Assembly (NCBI GenBank): GCA_029204225.1
Contig: CM055106.1
Location: 2,290,738 to 2,354,737 of the forward strand
Reading direction: 5' to 3'
Length of the DNA: 64,000 nucleotides
From: Diphasiastrum complanatum
Taxonomy: Eukaryota > Streptophyta > Lycopodiopsida > Lycopodiales > Lycopodiaceae
Positions 36,333 through 48,019 of this stretch are shown one piece after another. Position 1 is the first letter of the stretch. Every line of letters starts with the position of its first letter. The notes beneath the pieces are model-generated. The model was not told the DNA's origin and did no database searches. It was given only the letters and a program-made list of their open reading frames with translations. The position numbers were made by a program, and so were the translations under genes.

Positions 36333-36419
36333 TTCTTTTAAGAGGGCTTTGATTACAAGAAAATATCTCCTAGTAGCTCGTTTATTCATTTTGATATGTT
36401 ATATTCAAATTTTTACATG

Positions 36420-36490
36420 CATGATAGTCCCTTGGCACCTGCGTATGTCGTTGATATTGGCATGTGCGGCGATGTGAAACTGTGAGGCCA
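36420..36490 (-). repeat. Short gypsy II remnant
   Basis: Matches the reverse complement of about 15710-15778 (CCTTGGCACCTGC... GTGAAACYGTGAGGCCAT). It lies 90 bp downstream of the P450 stop codon. Confidence 0.7.
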
Positions 36491-37104
36491 TGCCAATTTG
36501 ACATTAGGAACATTAGGAATCGGACAATGTTTCAATTTTTTTGATTTTGATTGCTTTTTGTACTAATAGTATTTTCATCAGAATTTTTGAATTACGTAAA
36601 ATAAAGCAAAAATTGAGTTCTCCAAAAAAATTGAAATTTCGATTATTTTTTCGTTATCTATAGAATCAATTTAGATTAGTGAATTGATTGAACTGAGTTT
36701 ATCAATCATAAAATGTCACAGTGTTTTCACTAAGTCTAATTTATTTCTCGGTGATAGATAAGTTAAAATTGACAGAAGGAACCGCAATGAAATAGCCGAC
36801 AGGTTTTGCTGTACTATCATTCTTTTAACTTTTGGAGTTGGGAACTCCCAGATTGAAAGTTAAAATTTGAATTTCTTTTTTTTTTGTTGAATTTCAATTT
36901 GGTAAAAATTTGAAATCAGCTACTTGTCTGATAGTTTTCTAATCAATGTTGATCGCTAGAAATCAGTCAAGTGAACGTTTGTGCAAGATACTCGTTAAAT
37001 TTGATTAGAATCATCAAACAATATGAAATGACTAGATTGAATGATTGTCAATAGTATTCTTTATCTAGACAGTAAATCTGACAAGATACGGTTCAAGAAT
37101 TGCT
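36491..37104. other. Non-coding, no recognised feature
   Basis: AT-rich, no motif recognised. Confidence 0.45.
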
Positions 37105-37576
37105 GAAATCCTATTGGTGGGATTTCCATTCATTTAATTTCATACTTTTACCAAATTCTTGTTCAAATTCGTCAAATTCGTCACTCGAATCATCGTCAGA
37201 CTCTTTAGGGTTCGTGTCTGCAACATTTATTTCTTTATCCGAAACACTCGCTTCAGCGTTGCAGGCATCGAAAAATTCTTCTTTGTCAGTATTCTCATAG
37301 CATTCGAAATATTGCACTTCAATGTCAGATGCATTGGAGAAATTATATAATGCATAAGAAGAATTTTCTGAGGTAAAACCTGTGTCAGACAAAGGAGTGT
37401 CACCTTCATATTTGTCACGATTCCAAGTGATTATCTGTTCTGTTGGCTTACCTCGATTATTGGTCTCACCAGTTTGAAATCTCAACTCTTTGGATTTCCA
37501 ATGAACACTTGCATTTGATTGATAAAGCTAGGGCCGTCCAATTAGCACGGAATAAGATGGCAAACCAAGTGGTTTT
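37105..37576 (-). pseudogene. Second copy of the gypsy I linker region
   Basis: The minus-strand frame (124 codons) contains the acidic KESDDDSSDEFDEFEQEFG stretch and an NRDKYEGDTPLSD segment. Nucleotides match 6120-6550 closely. The copy ends at GGTTT (37576), where plus-strand integrase sequence begins. Confidence 0.85.
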
Positions 37577-37735
37577 AGTCGACATCAAAAATTCCTTGAA
37601 AAACTTCATATGAGATGGCTCAGACCTTATAAAGTCATAGAGATGTTTAAGAATGGTTCTGTTCAACTCCAATCACTTGAAGGCGAACTATTACCAACAC
37701 GAATCAATGGGTCCAAACTCAAGAAATATTATCTG
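37577..37735 (+). pseudogene. Gypsy integrase C-terminal fragment
   Basis: Plus-strand frame reading LHMRWLRPYKVIEMF, then NGSVQLQSLEGELLPTRING and SKLKKYY. This is the standard C-terminal end of integrase in plant Athila/Tat-type gypsy elements. It faces the opposite direction to the piece at 37105-37576. Confidence 0.85.
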
Positions 37736-38767
37736 ACCAGAATTTTTGTATCAATGGACACGTTAAATTTACTCCCATGTGTTTACGCTTTACACATCAA
37801 AACGGATTTATTCTTTTTACTTTCATTATTTCCATTTTATAAACGGTCTTACCATCATTAAGACTGATCTGTCAAATCATATTTTGAAACTATGAAGCAT
37901 GCACACCCTTAATAACGGAAATGACAGATGTCACGTCATCATCCTCTCCACACCACCACTGCATATCATAGTCATTTTTTTTTTCTCCTCACACTTTCTT
38001 CTTGCATTTTTTATGCTTCGTTACTTATGATCACTATCTTTGCGATCAAGCAATCTATTACATTCTGTTGTGATCTGCGGAGCTTTCGTCATTTATTCGA
38101 CAAAATGGCTTCAGGATCTAGCTCTTCTATCACCTGGAAAGCACGTGCAGGAATCTGGCTGGCATCAATCCAGTCCTTTCTGGATCAATGCAGGTTGGGA
38201 AGTTTGAAAGTGGAACCTTCAGTTATCCTTTCTGAAGTCAGTACTGAGTTTTCCATCCACTCAGTATCTGATGCTGAAAGTTTATGTCCAAGGCAAGTTT
38301 TTTTTGGTCTCTGAGAAAGTGTTCTCCACGGTTCTGGGATTACCACTTGATGGTAAAATTATTTCTACGAACAGAGATGTCGTGGACGAAGACACATATT
38401 TTCTGAGCAACTGCTTCATACCTACGAAGGGTTACAAGATTTCTATGATCAAGGATGTCACACTCAAAATGTTTTCTAGATACGCCAATCAAGTTATCTT
38501 CTTGACAGATGCGGATGCTACCATTTCGGTGCAGAATTTTGGGTATTTATTGGACGCTCTAGCAGACAATCCTGTATGCTTTGGCATCATTGCATACAAG
38601 GCATTTTTGAGGTGGATCAAACACGAAAAATTTTCGGCAGTAGGAGCACATGTCTCACATCTGTGTAAGCATTTTGGAGTCTTAAGCGATCAGGAGAAAT
38701 GTTTGTTGATGGGAAGACTGTTGCCCCCAACACCAGTTGACCTATCCAGTCTTCTGACCATGCTTGC

Positions 38768-40067
38768 TGTGAAAAATGCAAAAATAAACCTGGTAGAGGC
38801 CATAAATCATGTATATAGGATGATTACACATGTGTGGAGCCTGTTCCCATGTGTCAAGATAGTGAACTTGTCATGTAGGATAGAATCTGGTCATAGTACT
38901 TTGATGAAACAGATTACTCTATTGTTTTTTTTTATGATGACATTGTATCATCTACATGTGGATATCCCTATTAATTTGGCACCTTTGCAGAGAAGAGGAG
39001 GCAGAGGAATTCAAATATCTGCCGAGGATTGTTCTCATTACAGAGCAGAAGAAAAAAAAAACTTGGATTTGTGGATAGATGGAACATTATATCCACAAGA
39101 TCCAAGCACTTTGACACATCCCACATTCTCCTCAACAACTCATTTAGTTACATGGAGATGCAATGGGCATAGTGGATTACTAGGATATTGTGAAAGATTG
39201 CAAAACCAAGCCGAGTTGTTGGACTATGACATTAGCAGTCTGATGTTGTAATATTGCTGGCAATGTTTGACTAGCTTCTTTGACCATTTCTAAAGTGGCT
39301 TTGGTGGAGGATACAACTTGCTAAGAAAGTCAGCGATATTATTTTTTATTCTCAAGATATGCTGAGTAGTATAATCAAAGTGGTCAAACCACAGTGACCA
39401 TTGGATTAACCGAGCATTACCTATGGCTTCAATATTTTTACTTTGCAAGAAAGAGTTGAAAATTTATAAGATAGGTGTCATATCCCATGTGTAGAGGATA
39501 GCTCACATGTGTGGAATAAGCTGAAGTAGGCGAATTTTGACTTCTAGAAGATTTCCAAGTACATCTCCATATAGAAGGAAAATGGACCAAAAAAGCTCAA
39601 AATAGAAGGTTTTGTCCAAGTGTCAGTTTTGCATGATGAATCATCATATGAGAAAACACCTTCACACATGTGGGATCATAGGGATGATCAGTACCACGAG
39701 CTCCCACTTATTGTATATATAGAGCCACATTTTGCCATAATCAATGTGAGACACCAATCTTGGTTTTGGAAGCAATTTTGAGTGATTCTCTCCATTTGTC
39801 TACATTTGTTTTGATTGTTTTGAGGTTCTATCAATGTGTACTTGATTTTTAGGTTGGTGTCCGTACTCAGACAGTGTTTCACACGTGTGAAATCATAAAT
39901 TACACTTACCTTCAATTAATGATTGTTCTTGTTAGGATTTTGTGTCTAGAATTGATCTAGATTGATCTTAATCTGAAGTAGATTGATGGATCAAGTAATT
40001 TGACAACCAATCCCTCTTGAGGATCAGATTAGGATCCACTCTTGGTCTTTTTTGTACTTTTTGCACA
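38768..40067 (+). repeat. Left LTR of the LARD-like element, with internal replacement
   Basis: Matches the right LTR over 38768-38877 and 39473-40067. Between them lies a 595-bp foreign segment where the right LTR has about 125 bp. TATA-like TGTATATATAGAG at 39712. Confidence 0.88.
38878..39472 (-). mobile_element. Foreign insert in the LTR, pararetrovirus-like RNase H end
   Basis: On the minus strand, about 39440-39260 encodes a segment with the pattern A-R-L-I-Q-W-x-L-W-F-D-H-F-D-Y, then Q-H-I-x-R-I-K-N-N-I-A-D-F-L-S-K. This matches the C-terminal end of the RNase H domain in reverse-transcribing elements. The W-F...F-D-Y and ADFLS spacing is closest to plant pararetroviruses, although a gypsy origin cannot be excluded. 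The rest of the insert (38878-39250) has an open plus-strand frame I do not recognise. It is a short, non-functional fossil without other viral genes. Confidence 0.45.
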
Positions 40068-40083
40068 TGGTATCAGAGCCAAG
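40068..40083 (+). other. Primer binding site of the LARD-like element
   Basis: TGGTATCAGAGCCAAG directly after the left LTR; the first 12 bases are the plant copia initiator tRNA-Met consensus. Confidence 0.92.
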
Positions 40084-41646
40084 TACAAGAGGTTTTATTG
40101 ATATTGATAGGGTTGATCCAAATCAAAGCCAAAATTAGCAAGTTTTAGGAAACTAGTCAAATTTTGGGTAGCGAGTTGGATTTGATAGATATCCTCAAAA
40201 TTTTTGGTCCAGAACTTGTTGTGGGCTGTAGGAACCCTTTTCACACGTGTGAGGCTGTACAACTCCGGTTTTGACTAAGAAATTTCAAAAATTTGTACAA
40301 TTTGACTCACATACCCAATTTGAGTGATTTTTGGTGCAAAATCAAACATTTTCTATAGAAAATCTAATCCCTTGATTAGTTCTTGGATTAGATCAGCCAA
40401 AAAATCAATATTGAAGCTTTAATGAGGTGCATTAACTGATCTACTCTGATTTTTTGATTGTATGTTGAAGTTGAAGAGAGAAATTGCCAAAAATCCATTG
40501 TACCATCACTCTAGATTTGTTCAAGAGTGATGGAGTCAAGTTTAGAAGCATCAATTTGCTAGAAAACATCCTTGGATATGTCCTCCAAGTGAAACCTTTG
40601 AGAGTTTCTAGTGCATATAGAGCATCTATGCAAATCTTTTGTAGAATTTGACATAGATTGGCTTCAATTGAGAGTTCTAGAAAAGAGATTGAGATCCAAG
40701 TCACATTGCTCAACCCTACTCAATTTGTTTGAGTGATTGTAAGGTTTGAAAAGAGTCATTAAGGTGTCTATGGCAAATGTGTAGAGAGAGATCCAATTTT
40801 CTAAGAGTTCCTTCCTTTGTAGAGGGCAAGATCTAGAAGCTCATTTTGAGTTCTTATTGGTGGAGAATTTGTCTTCTCCTAAGTGATCAAATATTTCTAA
40901 GTAGAATTAGCTCTTTGAAGCACAATATCTTAGTGAGAAGAATCACAAATTTTGATTCTGAATTTCATTCCAAGTCTTAAAAGGTAGAGTAATTGGTGGA
41001 ATCCAATAGGAGTGATTGAATTCAATTTGTTGAGCAAAAATTGACATATTATGTATGAAACTCAAATTGGTTCTATTCAACTTTCTTTGTGAAAGTGTGA
41101 GGGTCAATTTGTGATCCCATTGGATGTCTAGAATGAGGAGTCATCCATATTTAAGTATTTATGCATGGTTGAGATCTTTGTGAATCTCTAGTTGTCTAAC
41201 TTTTTTAAGCTTTGTGAAAAATTGATGGTATAGTTTGTTGTCAAATCAAATCAAATTCATTCTAAAAGAGTGAGATTATTTGGATCAAGAGTGAGTCCAA
41301 AAGAAGTGATTAAGTTTGATTTTCATGTGTTTGAAACAAAACCCATCTTTTGTTCAAGAATCTCAAGTGTTGAGAGAACTAGTTAAGTGAAAAGAAAAAT
41401 CTAGGTGTCAAATCTTTTCATATCCATTTCAACTTTCAAAAAAAAGAGTCATTGGTATTTGATGAGTCCAATAGGAGATTGGATTTGATTTCTTTTGTGA
41501 TTTGATTCAAAGATTGTGTGCTTTTGTCTTAGTGATCAAAGCAAAGTTTCCAAGTGACTAGTCATCAGTTTGAAGATTGATTCTTAGGTTTGTGCTAGAT
41601 CTTTTGTAGATCATTCTAGATTATTGAAGATGTTCAAATCTAGTCC
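40084..41646 (+). other. Long leader of the LARD-like element
   Basis: About 1.56 kb of G/T-rich plus-strand sequence with no supported gene. It contains one TTTTCACACGTGTGAGG copy of a recurring palindrome (40239-40252). Confidence 0.55.
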
Positions 41647-42294
41647 TTGAAAGTCACAAATTACATTTGTAGAATCATATCACAGGTTTTTATTCACATG
41701 GCATCAATAGGTGGCATCCTATTGAAGGAAAGAAAGGATCCTAAGTGCAACCTTTGTGGCAAGGGAGGATATATTTTCTCAAGATGCTACAAAAAGAAGA
41801 CCAATCCATCCAAGGAGAACCAAAGCAAGGGGGCCGAGGTGAAGGTTGGAGCTTCAAGTTCGAAATGCAAATACAAGAAAAACAAGTCCAAGGAAAGGTG
41901 TCTCCTTTGTGGAAAGGTGAATGAGGCTTGGAGTCTCACAAGGACTTGCAAGATTTGTCTTCAAGAGTCCATCACAACACATGTCAAATCTTTTGAAATT
42001 TTTCATTTGGAAGTGCATTGTTTGGTTCAAGATGCAAAGATAGATGTCACTTTCATGAAAATAACTTGGATTTATTTTATGTCCTTGGAAAATATTTTGC
42101 TTGGAACTTTAGATAAGTTCAAACTTATTGTTATAATCCAAGAGAAATCAATCAAGAATAGCGAGCATGAATCACAAAATGAAAATAGTTTCATTTATGA
42201 TCTCATGTCAACTTATGAAGATCTATTTTGCTTTGAAGGGATTTTTGTATCTCAAAGGTGGCTTAAGGCAATGCTGTTGAGTGTGATGCCTTAA
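41647..42294 (+). CDS. ORF 1 of the LARD-like element: zinc-knuckle-like protein
   Basis: 215 codons. Residues about 35-50 read CNLCGKGGYIFSRC, a C-x2-C-x4-Y-x4-C knuckle with Tyr in place of His. A second Cys cluster, CLLCGKVNEAW...CKICL, follows around residues 85-110 within Lys/Ser-rich sequence. The C-terminal half has no recognised domain. A gag-derived nucleic-acid-binding protein is the simplest reading. The true start may lie upstream; the ATG at 41698 (MASIGGILLKERKDPK) is an alternative. Confidence 0.5.
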   Translation: MKVTNYICRIISQVFIHMASIGGILLKERKDPKCNLCGKGGYIFSRCYKKKTNPSKENQSKGAEVKVGASSSKCKYKKNKSKERCLLCGKVNEAWSLTRTCKICLQESITTHVKSFEIFHLEVHCLVQDAKIDVTFMKITWIYFMSLENILLGTLDKFKLIVIIQEKSIKNSEHESQNENSFIYDLMSTYEDLFCFEGIFVSQRWLKAMLLSVMP

Positions 42295-42335
42295 AAGATA
42301 GCAAAATATGTTTTCCTTGTAAGCTTACATTAGTT

Positions 42336-43004
42336 ATGAAGTCAAGGAAATGGAAATATCTTCATAATGTAGGATCTTTGGGTTTCAATAAGATCATGAA
42401 TGATGTGTTCATTCATAAAGATGAAAATTGTAAGTTCTCAATCTTAAAGGCAAGTTGTAAACTTCTTATGAGAATAAGTGAAGAATCCAAAGTGGACACT
42501 TATATCCATAAGCAAGTAATTAGCCTTATTGAGATGGAAATACCTTTTGATTTCAATATTGGAAAAATCATGCCAAGTTGTGGTGATTTTTGGACTTATG
42601 TTTCTAGCATAAGTAATCTTGATAATCAAAGGAAGTGCATATTAAATGGTCATACTTGTTGTGATCATTATGAGACATGGAGGTCTCGGATCTCCATAAA
42701 AAAGGAGCATCATGAAGAGGATCTTAAAGAGTCATCTCAAGGTTCAAGTGTGCCAAGGATTGAGGAGGAGAGTCCTTCTCAAGGTTCAAGTATGTCAAGG
42801 ATTGAGAAGGAGAGACCTTCTCAATTTGTGATTCCAAAAGAATCTCAAGAAACATGGTTGAGTCCATGTGGCTCACATTTCAAGGGAAAGAGGAGCATAC
42901 CTCATGTGATATACATCTCATACTTACTTCTCCTATGTCATTTGATAAATCAATTTGCTTTAGTGAGATCATTGCAATTCAAAATTGGACTAAAGCCATA
43001 CTAG
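42336..43004 (+). CDS. ORF 2 of the LARD-like element: repeated-module protein, first half
   Basis: 222 codons. It contains a module KASCKLLMRISEES, VDTYIHKQVISLIEMEI that is repeated in diverged form in ORF 3. It also holds a tandem repeat of about 15 residues (SQGSSVPRIEEESP, SQGSSMSRIEKERP; DNA at about 42735-42830). No known family is recognised. It overlaps the start of ORF 3 in another frame, so the two are probably one frame broken by an indel near 42850-42890. Confidence 0.45.
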   Translation: MKSRKWKYLHNVGSLGFNKIMNDVFIHKDENCKFSILKASCKLLMRISEESKVDTYIHKQVISLIEMEIPFDFNIGKIMPSCGDFWTYVSSISNLDNQRKCILNGHTCCDHYETWRSRISIKKEHHEEDLKESSQGSSVPRIEEESPSQGSSMSRIEKERPSQFVIPKESQETWLSPCGSHFKGKRSIPHVIYISYLLLLCHLINQFALVRSLQFKIGLKPY

Positions 43005-43573
43005 TTGAGTATGAAGTCTCTCTTGAGAACATAGATGATATTCTTAAAAGGTTCAAATTGATTTTAAATCAATCAGAAAGCAGATGGTTATTTCATCAAA
43101 TGTATGCTCTTGAGTCATGTAAGAGCAAAAGTGATTTGTTCACTCATAGTTTGAAAGTTTGTATTAAGGCAAATTGTAAACTCTTTATGAGAGTAAGTGA
43201 ATCATCTTCTAAAGACACTTATCTCCATAATGAAGTATTTAGCCTCATTGGATCTAAGATTAGCATGGTAAACAAGTATGAAGATATGATGCAAACACTT
43301 TGTTATTATAGCATGCATAGTCTTGCCAATTTGGATGAGTCTAATTCTCTAGATCATGGTGACATGATGTTAGATCTTTGTGATCCAAATAAATCAAAAA
43401 TAAATCTTTATTTTCTCATGGAGGAGCATGCACATGAAGAAGGAGCAAGCCTCAAGGTCAAGCATCTACATGAAATTTGGAAGGGATCAATTTTGGAGGT
43501 GCTAGGATGGTGCAAAGCTCTCAAGCTCATCGAAGATCTCAACATCAAAGAAGCACTATCATGGATATGGTGA
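42854..43573 (+). CDS. ORF 3 of the LARD-like element: repeated-module protein, second half
   Basis: 239 codons. The module KANCKLFMRVSESSSKDTYL, HNEVFSLIGSKI matches the ORF 2 module in order and spacing. The C-terminus is acidic then Leu-rich (ILEVLGWCKALKLIEDL). No catalytic motif of a polymerase, nuclease or protease is seen. Frames this long without stops, inside an element lacking pol, suggest some selection or recent decay. Confidence 0.45.
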   Translation: MVESMWLTFQGKEEHTSCDIHLILTSPMSFDKSICFSEIIAIQNWTKAILVEYEVSLENIDDILKRFKLILNQSESRWLFHQMYALESCKSKSDLFTHSLKVCIKANCKLFMRVSESSSKDTYLHNEVFSLIGSKISMVNKYEDMMQTLCYYSMHSLANLDESNSLDHGDMMLDLCDPNKSKINLYFLMEEHAHEEGASLKVKHLHEIWKGSILEVLGWCKALKLIEDLNIKEALSWIW

Positions 43574-43693
43574 TTTCAGATCAACATCAAGATCATTGGC
43601 TGATTTTCACACCTTTTGAACCAGCAAAGACCAATTCAGCCCATGGAGTCAAGTTCAAGATCATCATGTTTTCCATCAAGCTAGATTTTTTAG

Positions 43694-44524
43694 TGTGAAA
43701 AATGCAAAAATAAGCTTGGTAGAGGCCAAAAATCATGTATATAGGATGATTACACATGTGTGGAGCCTGTTCCCACGTGTTAAAATAGTGTACTTGTCAT
43801 GTACCATAATCATATAGGTTGTACATATGATTTAATTCAAGTTCTAGTGGCTAAAAAGGCCAAAACTAGTTTTCTAGATATATGACACATGGCATCAATC
43901 TATTGATTGCATGAGCCACATCCTTTGGTTAGGTGTCATATCCCACGTGTAGAGGACAGCTCACATGTGTGGAATAAGCTGAAGTAGGCGAATTTTGACT
44001 TCTAGAAGATTTCTAAGTAGATCTCCATATAGAAGGAAAATGGACCAAAAGTGCTCAAAATAGAAGGTTTTGTCCAAGTGTCAGTTTTGCATGATGAATC
44101 ATCATATGACAAAGCACCTTCACACATGTAGGATCATAGGGATGATCAGTACTAGGAGGTCCCACTTATTGTATATATAGAGCCACATTTCGCCATAATC
44201 AATGTGAGACACCAATCTTGGTTTTGGAAGCAATTTTGAGTGATTCTCTCCATTTGTCTACATTTGTTTTGATTGTTTTGAGGTTCTATCAATGTGTACT
44301 TGATTTTCAGGTTGGAGTCCATACTCATAGAGTGTTTCACATGTGTGAAATCATAAAGTACACTTACCTTCAATCAATGATTGTTCTTTTAGGATTTTGT
44401 GTCTAGAATTGATCTAGATTGATCTTAATCTGAAGTAGATTGATAGATCAAGTAATCTGACAACCAATCCCTCTTGAGGATCAGATTAGGATCCACTCTT
44501 GGTCCTTTTTGTACTTTTTGCACA
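43694..44524 (+). repeat. Right LTR of the LARD-like element (831 bp)
   Basis: Full-length LTR with a TATA-like TATATATA at 44172 and TTTTTGCACA end. It serves as the reference for the insert in the left LTR. Confidence 0.9.
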
Positions 44525-45700
44525 CCTGCCACAACCACCACAGTAGCACTTGTGCCACCAATCCAAGTAGCACCTAAAAAACTGCTATGGACGTTGATGG
44601 TGCCACTGCCATTGCCATAGATACGGATGAACATGCTGCTGCTGAATCAACAAAGCCCGCCTCTGCAGAAGAATCAAGCGCCTTGGATGAAGAAGAAATT
44701 CCATCCGACACTTTAGCCAAGGCTCGAGCAGCTGTAGTAGGAGACATTGGGGCAGCTGATAAAGATGATAATGACCCTGACAACCAGCCCCAGTGGTTTA
44801 CATCCATGATCAGCAAAGCCAAGAATTTAGTGGTTGATATATATGAATTTGTTTGATATAATCAGAGGAGCATCTTGGACCTGATAGAAGCAGAGCGGAA
44901 GTTTCAAGACTCTCTCAAAGAGTCTTATGAGAAAATTGATTTTCTCAAATCAGACAACACCAAGCTGATCGACCAAAATCGTTTTCTCGAAACACATCTT
45001 CACACCACAACCAAGGAAGCTGATTCTTTGAAGGAAATCAATAAGGCGATTGAGGCCAAGCCTGCAAATTCTTAAACTACTATTGATTCTTTGAAACAAC
45101 AACTGCTAGATGCCAATAAGCACAATGTCGCTCTCCAAAAATATTTGCAAGAGGAGTGAGCGACACAAATAAAGACATAAATTGTGCTTGCCTTGGGTAG
45201 CAATGCAGGTTCTATCACAATAGATCTCTCGAAAATGAACCAGCTCCAAGGCCAGATGCTCGCTAATTTTCGAGTCGAGTTTCTGCAACCGCTCAAAGAT
45301 GCGAAGGCGCTATCGAAGAAGAGTTGGCGAAGTTGAAGGAGCTGTCTATTGAAGCGACCCAGACTTGCAGCCGGCCGAACTCCCATGACGAATACCTACA
45401 GGCCCTATCGAGAATTCATGATCTGACGCAGAAACTTCAATTCGTGCATGCCTGTTCGGGAGTCACTGACCATCCAGAATACTTGGAGGCAGTAGCAAAA
45501 ATCGACAAGCTCGAACAGGAGTCTCAAGCAGCAGTTGGAAGATCAAAAGTTAGCTGTCGAGTTACAAACTCAAGATATGGCAACAGCAACTACGCAGACA
45601 AAGCGATCATGTCGAAACTAGTCGAAGGCACAGTAGGCATCGCCTTCGACAACTAGAAGACACCATGGGAAAAGGACGACTTTCTCTAGTTGTGGGGCAC

Positions 45701-46100
45701 AGTTATCTATCGAGCAGAAAGGAGGAAATTCACAATCGTGCCTTTTGGATCAGTTGAGTTATACATAGGCTCTTTTGCTATGTATGGCTTAGAGTACATT
45801 TGTATTAAAGAATATCAATTTTTGTGAAGACAATAGGTGACAATTTTGGAAGCGGAAGTCGCAGTTCCAATTGTACAAACCAAAAGATGTTGCGGACTTA
45901 GGCACTTTTGATGATGCAGGTTTGCTTATCAATGTAAATATGGCATCTCCAGAACTTTTCAGTCTTTACGTGGATTGGGAGTGAAATCTTGCTGACTATT
46001 TTGCAAAAATCAAACACAATTTGGCAAGATCGAAGAAAGTCAAGTCGTTTCAAAACCTTTTGTTCTGACAATTTGGAACTTTTGCAGCAAAGACTTTGTC
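45701..46100 (+). other. Tail of the gypsy 3' region
   Basis: Broken plus-strand frames, including a FYVDWE...LADYFAKIKHNLARSKK-like stretch (45965-46040). No family is recognised. It borders the minus-strand DUF7869-type gene. Confidence 0.35.
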
Positions 46101-48019
46101 TTTTGTCCAGAATCTTTATGTTAGAAGTTCTTTTATAAGATTTTCAGCTCGCTTTTGTAAGGAAATCACACTTCGTTCTTCTTGAGCCAAGATATATTTC
46201 TCTATTTTTGGACGGAGGAATGATATCTCGAGGCACATGAGGAATAATTGAATCGTCGATATCTTTTGTAACTGATGCATTTGGCCACACAAATTCGGTA
46301 GACAAGTCATTATGATCATTGTTAATTCTATTCAATATCCATTCTTGTTCTTCAAAGAAATCATTCCACCAATCACACCTGTATATTTCTTTGCTTTGTC
46401 AAGAAGAATTATTTGCTCCTGTAGACAAACCATATAATTGATCACTCTATTTTTTTTTTTTGTATCCTTCGTCTCTTTTTTATTTAATAGAGGCATTTGC
46501 TTGGCTGCTTTCATATCAATTTCTGGAATGAATTTTAGAAACTTGAGTCCATCCTTCGGAAGCCATTCTGTTCCAGATGACAATTGTTTTGCAAATAGAA
46601 AGACATTTTCATTCTCCAAGGGTATGATTCAGAAACAATGTTGGAAGCTAATATCATTTAGGCGTTCAAAAGATGAATTATTATCTGCACCCTTGGAAAA
46701 CAACTTAAAATCAAAGGTTTCTCTTAAATGGAGTACTTGTGGTCTCGGTGTGTAAGCTTCTTAAATGAGAGACATCATTTTGGGAAGAGTAAAAGCGTCA
46801 TGTCACAATAATTTCTTTGAAAAAGTACTAAATATCTGATCGATGTGGTCATGAGTATGACCAACAAGCAAAAAATTAAGTTTAATCTTTCTAAATATCT
46901 TTTTCGCCACCAACATGTTGAGATATTCTAAAACCATTTGATTGTTATTTTCCCGAGCAAATATTGTCCAGTTGTAAATACAACACAGGGGACAAGCTTT
47001 CGGGCCAAGCAGATATCACCTTATGCATAATAGTAATAGTAAGGTTGGGGTCATTGTGAATATTTCAATACGTCAAAAAAGCTTTAGAATGCACACGGAC
47101 GTTATATATCAAGCACCCAACAAGATGCATTTGAATCGATGTATCATATGTAATCTCTTTTGGAGGTCGAGCAAAATGAGGTAAGTATGTCTTCTTTTGG
47201 TCCATCCCATCAATAACCATCATAATATATTTTTCTGGAGAAGAAAAATATTTTTTTCGATGGTGTAGTGCTTTATGTCTCTCCTTGGCCTGTTCCTCTC
47301 TGTGTTTCTTTAAAGCTTCTTTGACATCCTTGATCTCATTCTCATCCCTGACCATTTTTCTCCTACTCTTCAGCTCGGCACAAATACTGCACTAACCCAT
47401 TCTCAATTTTATAGGAATCATGACATCGTTGAAATGAGATTTCCACACTCTTGTAAAATATGAGTAACTTATAAAGCTCTCATTTGCACTAACCATGTCG
47501 ACCTTGTATAATGAGAAAATCTTTGATCTTGAAAAATTGTCTGCCAAATGAAGTTGGCCAGTTGTAGGCATCACTTCACAATGAGGACGAAAATGTCTTT
47601 CCATTCACGAGAGAGCATGCTGGGCAATGAGACCAATATTTTGAAGAGGCATTCTAATATAACCGGCTTTCTCAGTACAATATGCAATACGATGCAAACG
47701 ATTATTACCCAGACTAAGAACAACCTGAAATGCTTGACGGTAAAGAAACATGTTATCCAGAGTATATTCAAATTGTTTGTTCAGGCAAGGAACTATACAT
47801 GTTGACAAATAGACATCTACGAATGGACTTCAATCTCCTTTTTCCTAACTGGCACAAACAATTTGATACACAACAACTATGATGCAATGTTTTATTGATA
47901 TTTTGATCTAAAATAAGAAAAGATTTTCTCTCTCTACCAAACGCTCTTCTTCTACGATGGAAAGGGATGAGGAAACAAATGAAAATTCAGGTGACCTTGA
48001 TTCCAAATTAATATCAATG

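Larger units (their letters stand above)
38768..44524 (+). mobile_element. Non-autonomous LTR element (LARD-like) with unusual ORFs
   Basis: Left LTR 38768-40067 and right LTR 43694-44524 share TGTGAAAAATGCAAAAATA starts and TTTTTGCACA ends. The flanks are CTTGC (38763-38767) and CCTGC (44525-44529), a target duplication with one mismatch. A perfect copia-type PBS follows the left LTR. No RT, integrase or protease motif is visible in the 3.6 kb interior; instead there are a zinc-knuckle-like stretch and three open frames of 215-239 codons. No clear PPT is seen. It must be mobilised by proteins from elsewhere. Confidence 0.85.
38104..45700 (+). pseudogene. Gypsy 3' ORF, split by an LTR element
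   Basis: The first part (38104-38767) starts MASGSSSSITWKARAG and includes ESLCPRQVFF-like and VFSTVLGLPLDGK segments. It resembles the plant-mobile-domain-like extra ORF found after integrase in Tat/Athila elements. The second part resumes at 44525 directly at the codon where the first stops, then needs a one-base shift in an A-run at 44575. It has an Asp/Glu-rich stretch and a long coiled coil (EAERKFQDSLKESYEKIDFL) to about 45655. The split is caused by the element 38768-44524. Function of this ORF in the retroelement is not known to me. Confidence 0.65.
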
